The notes under the pieces: generated by a model
What the model was told of the DNA's origin: nothing
Database searches by the model: none
The model's input: the letters and a program-made list of their open reading frames with translations, nothing else
Translations under genes and position numbers: made by a program
Part shown: positions 63,531 through 64,000 of the stretch, piece by piece
Numbering within the stretch: the first letter of the stretch is position 1
How the letters are laid out: every line of letters begins with the position of its first letter
From: Auriscalpium vulgare
Lineage: Eukaryota > Basidiomycota > Agaricomycetes > Russulales > Auriscalpiaceae
Direction of reading: 5' to 3'
Length of the DNA: 64,000 nt
NCBI GenBank assembly: GCA_019915015.1
Contig: JAHBBC010000009.1
Span: 62,001 to 126,000 of the forward strand

Positions 63531-64000
63531 CTTACGATCTCACTCACTGCGTTTCACGAGTGGCTGCCGATAGGGTGGTCAGGTGTGAGAGCTGAGGTAG
63601 CCGAAGATCTCGAGACGTCGAGTCAGATGCTGCGACGCACATCATTGAGTAGATATCGTCAGGTCCACTGTCCATTGGTAGCCTAGACAGCATGTACATA
63701 TTACATGCTATAGCGTGTACATCAGCCATGTACACCTCGTATCTACTGAGCTACCAGACATTCCGGTGAGCAGTTCTGTCGCCACCTGGCAAGCCACCTT
63801 GCTCCAGCTTGGCTCGTCAAAGCTATCCCAAAGGCTGGTATGCCTGCGCACTAGCGCCGCCCATCAACGAGACTTCTGAAATTTTCTTCTTGACTCACAC
63901 TCACGACTCGGACGTCGCGCACCCTGCCCGTGCTGTCTCCGAAACGGATTCTGTACACACCTGGTAGACACAGCCACGGCGGCAGTTTGAGGCGTGTTCG
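63531..64000. other. Window end, no recognised gene
   Basis: No family or further module blocks recognised in the last ~470 bp. Confidence 0.4.

Noticed and set aside
1..64000. CRISPR arrays, bacterial operons, prophage or defence islands
   Set aside because: Intron-containing genes and eukaryotic retroelements throughout; no spacer-repeat arrays.

Overview
The window looks like nuclear DNA of a filamentous basidiomycete. I infer an agaricomycete, perhaps a polypore, from family resemblance only. Grounds: moderately GC-rich sequence, 48-66 nt spliceosomal introns with GTRNGY donors, a large family of F-box/leucine-rich-type proteins, a Tad1-like LINE with endonuclease, RT and RNase H, and a Copia-type Gag. 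There are no bacterial-style operons or ribosome-binding sites. No rRNA, tRNA or CRISPR was recognised.

Layout. 1-49.5 kb is dominated by an expanded cluster of F-box-like genes. I count ten loci in six lineages (A-F): A 1.2-3.0 kb (-) and 36.2-38.0 kb (-, frameshifted); B 8.8-10.0 kb (+, broken), 39.2-41.4 kb (+, intact) and a tail remnant at 0.86-1.0 kb; C 13.9-16.0 kb (+, in-frame stop) and 33.8-36.2 kb (+, intact); D 16.3-18.2 kb (-); E 28.7-30.5 kb (-) and 47.6-49.5 kb (-); F 41.7-43.5 kb (+). Most share one architecture: a first coding exon of 7-21 codons, an intron of about 50-66 nt, then a long exon whose N-terminal third carries an LPPE...HVCxxWR F-box-like core and whose remainder resembles degenerate leucine-rich repeats. 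Between them lie about eight decayed copies of an unidentified module of roughly 0.8-1.7 kb with conserved splice-like signals (0, 3.2, 7.2, 18.8, 20.7, 32.8, 38.2 and 62.4 kb). The module repeatedly sits just upstream of lineage B and C genes and divergent from lineage A genes, so the region was built by segmental duplication. A six-exon gene of unknown function with an internal exon duplication lies at 21.9-24.1 kb. A degraded C2H2 zinc-finger-type gene lies at 5.4-6.3 kb.

The right part is retroelement territory. A gag-only LTR element (44041-45596; two apparently identical 216-bp LTRs, 5-bp target duplication) and a full-length two-ORF LINE (53901-62171; 15-bp target duplication, poly(A) tail) are each inserted inside a copy of the same dispersed repeat (called R here). 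Both look recent and structurally intact.

Inferred roles: the F-box proteins would be substrate-recognition subunits of SCF-type ubiquitin ligases. Nothing here links them to particular substrates. The mix of intact, frameshifted, stop-containing and chimeric copies indicates birth-and-death evolution. Several stretches (4.0-5.4, 24.1-28.7, 30.5-32.8, 49.5-53.5 kb) show nothing I can identify.
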